Positions 59,551 through 62,048 of a stretch of 62,048 nt of DNA are shown one piece after another (the first letter of the stretch is position 1; the number at the start of each line of letters is the position of its first letter). The stretch lies in NCBI RefSeq assembly GCF_016861975.1, contig NZ_BOMB01000034.1, positions 1-62,048 of the forward strand, written 5' to 3'. The stretch is from Actinocatenispora rupis (GTDB lineage: Bacteria > Actinomycetota > Actinomycetes > Mycobacteriales > Micromonosporaceae). The notes under the pieces are model-generated. The model searched no databases. It saw only the letters and a program-made list of their open reading frames with translations, and was not told the DNA's origin. A program made the translations under genes and the position numbers.

Positions 59551-60561
59551 GTGCCGGTCGAGGTGGCGGTGGCCGTGCCGGTGAACGAGTTACCGGCCCC
59601 GACCTCGTGCGCCGGCCGGTGCGTGTACGAACCGAAGTGGGACGGCTGGCGCACCCGCGCGATCGTCGACGAGGGTCGGCTGACCGTGCGGTCCCGGGCC
59701 GGCCGCCGGCTGGAGCGCTACCTGCCAGACCTTGCACGCGTCGTGCAGCCGGCGCTCCCGGACGGCACGTGCCTGGACGGCGAAGTGGTCGCGTGGTCGG
59801 CCGAGCGGGAACGCACGGACTTCGGGGCGCTGCAACGGCGTCTGGTCGCCGGCCACAGCCTCAACAGCATCGCAGTCGAGTTCCCGGCCGTGCTCGTCGC
59901 GTTCGACCTGCTCACCCTCGCCGGCGACGATCTGCGCCCGCTGCCGCTGCGGGAGCGGCGCCGGCGGCTGGTCGACCTGCTCGACGGCGCACCCGACCGG
60001 CTGGTGCTGTGCCCGCAGACCACCAGTATCACCGAAGCACAGACCTGGGTCGACGCGATGGGCCCGCTCGGCATCGAAGGACTGGTCATCAAACCCGCCG
60101 GCAGTCCGTACCGGGCGGGACGCCGCTCCGGCTGGCGAAAATGGCGTGCTGTCACAACGTCCGAGGCGATCGTCGGCGGCCTCACCGGCAGCCGCGCCCG
60201 GCCGGACACGCTGCTGCTCGGCCGACTCGACCTCGACGGCCGCCTCCGCCTGGCCGGCCAGACCACCCACCTGCCCGCAGCGGTCGCCGCCGAGATCGCA
60301 CCGCTGCTGCACCCGCCATCCGTTGGCCGGCAACACATCCAGCACCCCTGGCCGCAGCCGCTGCCCGCTGGCTGGCTCGGCCGATGGGGCGGCCAAGCCG
60401 ACCCGCTGCCCTACCGACAAACCGACCCCACCCTCGTCGTCGAGGTCTCTGCCGACCGCGCATACGAACATGGCCGATGGCGCCACAACCCCCGAGCACT
60501 CCGCGCCCGGCTCGACCTCAGCCCCTTCGACGTGCCCCCGTTCCGCTGGGACGAACCGTGA
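59551..60561 (+). CDS. ATP-dependent DNA ligase (LigC-like)
   Basis: 336 residues from the GTG at 59551; the start is uncertain and could be 59527. Motif I with the adenylated lysine is YEPKWDGWR. Motif III-like FDLLTL, EGLVIKP (motif IV) and WRKWRAV (motif V) follow, and an OB-fold-like C-terminus completes it. These ligases repair nicks, often with NHEJ enzymes. The gene is divergent from the ImuA'-like gene. It is the last gene before a toxin/immunity module, with a 97-base gap. Confidence 0.87.
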   Translation: MPVEVAVAVPVNELPAPTSCAGRCVYEPKWDGWRTRAIVDEGRLTVRSRAGRRLERYLPDLARVVQPALPDGTCLDGEVVAWSAERERTDFGALQRRLVAGHSLNSIAVEFPAVLVAFDLLTLAGDDLRPLPLRERRRRLVDLLDGAPDRLVLCPQTTSITEAQTWVDAMGPLGIEGLVIKPAGSPYRAGRRSGWRKWRAVTTSEAIVGGLTGSRARPDTLLLGRLDLDGRLRLAGQTTHLPAAVAAEIAPLLHPPSVGRQHIQHPWPQPLPAGWLGRWGGQADPLPYRQTDPTLVVEVSADRAYEHGRWRHNPRALRARLDLSPFDVPPFRWDEP

Positions 60562-60658
60562 CAGAGCTAGAGAGGAACTGGCAGCGAACAGACCTTACGG
60601 CGAGTTGGTACATACGCCCTCGTGAGACCCATGGCAGGTCTTCCGGCATACCTTGACG

Positions 60659-61189
60659 TTAGTATCCGGTTCTCTTTACGAAGTTCGGCTCGCCCGCTAT
60701 GAAGCTCAGGGAATCAATTCCCGTGCTCCCACTTATGAGATCGATGAGCGTGGCGAGCATCCCCTTGGGATAGGACCAAACATCGTCGAAGTATGGAGTC
60801 GCAATGACGGAGTTCCACTGTTCAGGCGGACTAGCGGTTTCCCAGCAGAGGACCAGATCCTCACCGACGAAACCCCACGGTAGCAATCCGCCTTGGGTCG
60901 GCCTCATCCTGTAGGTGCCATTTACTTCAAGGGAGTCCTTGGTCTCTTCGATTTCACGGCAGAATTCGTTCATCTCGGTAACAAATGCTTCGGCCGAGGG
61001 TGACGCCGCGGGATGAGTGACAGTGATGAGCTCGTCTTGGAATGCACCTGGAGGAAAGGCGGCAAGGTAAGCCTTGTAATCGGACGGGAGACGTAGATCG
61101 AGGCCGTGTTCGATAACGTCCCAATCAATAGACTGGTGCGCTGGCCGCTGACGCCCGACGAGCTTCTCAAGCCGATCAAGGTCGCTCAC
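60659..61189 (-). CDS. SUKH-family (Smi1/Knr4-like) immunity protein
   Basis: 176 residues. The SUKH pattern starts with GLDLRLPSDYKAYLAAFPPGAF, then GLLPWGFVGEDLVLCWET and TPYFDDVWSYPKGMLATLI. SUKH proteins commonly protect against polymorphic-toxin nucleases. It lies 10 bases after the endonuclease toxin gene on the same strand and has lower G/C than its neighbours, a sign of transfer. Confidence 0.88.
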   Translation of the reverse strand: MSDLDRLEKLVGRQRPAHQSIDWDVIEHGLDLRLPSDYKAYLAAFPPGAFQDELITVTHPAASPSAEAFVTEMNEFCREIEETKDSLEVNGTYRMRPTQGGLLPWGFVGEDLVLCWETASPPEQWNSVIATPYFDDVWSYPKGMLATLIDLISGSTGIDSLSFIAGEPNFVKRTGY

Positions 61190-61199
61190 GCTCTACCCC

Positions 61200-62048
61200 T
61201 CACCGGTCGCAATCGACGTCCTTCGTTGTTGGACTGTTCTTGACGTAGCAGTGGTGCTCGCCGTCCGCGCTGCTGACGTAGAAGATATCGAGGCGCGTTG
61301 GCACGTCGCTATCCGGCCCGTAGATCGGTACGACGCGATAGTAGACGGTTTCGTGGTTCTTCAGAAGACGCTTTCGGACATCTGCCTCTATCCGGTCGTA
61401 CATCGGCTTGTTGGCTGTGACCTGATAAAGAGGCACAATGTTTTCATCCGCGTTCGAACCGCCGAGTGCTCGCCCGATGAGATGCCCACGCGCCATCCCG
61501 GACCCGGCCTGCCATCCAACAGGCGTCCGCTTGGATGCGTATTGGCCCTTCTGCGGGATGTGCCCATTTGCATAGCAGGCTTCGCCGAGAGTTGCCCGAC
61601 CACTTGAGTCGAGGGCGCCGTTGCGGATCCAGCTCTTTCCGCCTTCCAGACACTTCCTGGCGCTCTCGTCCTCTTCTGTGGGCGGCTTCTTCCCGCCGTT
61701 GGGGTCCGGCGCGGGCCAGGGGCGGCCCTTGTCGTCGTTCCCAGGGTCTTCATCGATCTTGGTGTTGCTGTCGGTGATGCGGCCGACGATGTCGTCGAAG
61801 GCGGAGTTGATGTCGACGTCGATGCCGTCGCCGAGCCGCTGGCTGCCGCCGCGCTGGTTTGCTGCCGTCGTGCTGAGCGCGGTTCGGGCGATGGTGCTGG
61901 CGGCGAATGCCGCGTGTAGTGCGGCGGTGAGGTCCTGTACGGGTGGGGGGCCGCCCGGCAGACCGCCGGTTGGTGGGGTGCCGCCACCGGGGCCTCCACC
62001 GCCGGGCGGGTCGGGCTGCGTGCACCATCGGATTCCGTAGGCGGGCGG
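61200..62048 (-). CDS. Polymorphic toxin with C-terminal DNA/RNA endonuclease, 5' end outside window
   Basis: The frame is open from TGA/TAG-type stop at 61200 to the right edge, 282 codons, with no start needed. The right part is Pro/Gly-rich, then helical (ALHAAFAASTIARTALSTTA), then NDDKGRPWPAPDPNGGK. The C-terminal domain has CYANGHIPQKG and RGHLIGRALGGSNADENIV, where His is the general base and the Asn residues bind metal in DNA/RNA non-specific endonucleases. The N-terminal delivery part lies beyond the window. The downstream SUKH gene is its immunity partner. Confidence 0.85.
   Translation of the reverse strand, partial: PPAYGIRWCTQPDPPGGGGPGGGTPPTGGLPGGPPPVQDLTAALHAAFAASTIARTALSTTAANQRGGSQRLGDGIDVDINSAFDDIVGRITDSNTKIDEDPGNDDKGRPWPAPDPNGGKKPPTEEDESARKCLEGGKSWIRNGALDSSGRATLGEACYANGHIPQKGQYASKRTPVGWQAGSGMARGHLIGRALGGSNADENIVPLYQVTANKPMYDRIEADVRKRLLKNHETVYYRVVPIYGPDSDVPTRLDIFYVSSADGEHHCYVKNSPTTKDVDCDR

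Noticed and set aside
1-62048. CRISPR arrays, rRNA genes and complete tRNA genes
   Set aside because: I saw no regularly spaced repeats with spacers, no rRNA signature and no full cloverleaf; only a tRNA-Lys 3' half is present.

Overview
This window is high-GC DNA with GTG/ATG starts, strong GC bias at third codon positions and many four-base (ATGA or GTGA) gene overlaps. Together with DUF397/XRE regulator pairs, an ImuA'-type gene, a LysM-BTAD protein beside Tad pilus genes and a graspetide operon, it indicates a filamentous actinomycete chromosome. The genus cannot be fixed from sequence alone. Most of the window looks accessory: small unrecognised genes, paralogous duplications, toxin/immunity modules, several frameshifted genes and a tRNA-Lys 3' fragment.

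Layout. 0-3.2 kb: small unrecognised plus-strand genes with GAAAGGA-type ribosome sites, ending near a perfect hairpin. 3.2-14.3 kb (minus strand): a Tad/Flp-type pilus operon. It reads lipoprotein, secreted protein, CpaB, TadZ, TadA, TadB, TadC, Flp pilin, two TadE-like pseudopilins, a TadG-like protein, then a large LysM-BTAD membrane protein. The A24 prepilin peptidase it would need is 42 kb away at 56.6-57.2 kb. 14.3-21.4 kb: a compact candidate biosynthetic locus with a KdgT-type permease, a DAHP synthase, a DMATS-type aromatic prenyltransferase, a haem-oxygenase-like di-iron oxidase (HDO) family protein and a divergent NB-ARC/LuxR regulator. Eleven perfect TCCGTAC/GTACGGA heptamers sit in its two intergenic regions. 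21.4-33.9 kb: an Hsp70 N-terminal remnant, a GNAT/amino-acid permease pair, a GPP34 protein, winged-helix and XRE-DUF5753/DUF397 regulators, a TPR protein, a secreted trypsin-like protease and small proteins.

34.5-37.4 kb (minus strand): a toxin/immunity-like module. A helical N-terminal protein is joined to a toxin-like tail across an A_AAT_TTT slippery heptamer. Two tandem paralogous immunity-like genes, a DUF4926 gene and a frameshifted third immunity copy follow. 37.6-39.3 kb: a SLOG-fold protein and an inositol-monophosphatase-like protein. 39.5-42.0 kb (minus strand): a three-gene graspetide (ATP-grasp RiPP) operon of precursor, ATP-grasp ligase and PIMT-like methyltransferase. At 45.1-46.4 kb a second PIMT-like methyltransferase follows a 46-codon remnant of an ATP-grasp ligase, so a second graspetide locus has decayed. 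Paralogous small helix-turn-helix genes flank this second locus at 44.7 and 48.6 kb. 49.1-55.5 kb: a ParB-like protein, a Sel1-repeat protein flanked by two copies of an 80 bp repeat, a broken P-loop kinase and an Hsp70-like membrane protein. 55.9 kb: the 3' 41 bases of a tRNA-Lys gene, a likely attachment-site scar. 56.6-60.6 kb: prepilin peptidase, NmrA-like protein, ImuA'-like protein and ATP-dependent DNA ligase. 60.7-62.0 kb: a SUKH immunity protein and the C-terminus of an endonuclease toxin that runs off the right edge.

The most promising little-described systems are the prenyltransferase/HDO locus with its repeat-studded promoters, the PIMT-containing graspetide operon with its decayed sibling, and the frameshift-joined toxin with duplicated immunity genes. 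Several small genes are broken by single-base indels, some in homopolymers. Real decay and sequencing error cannot be separated from this sequence alone.
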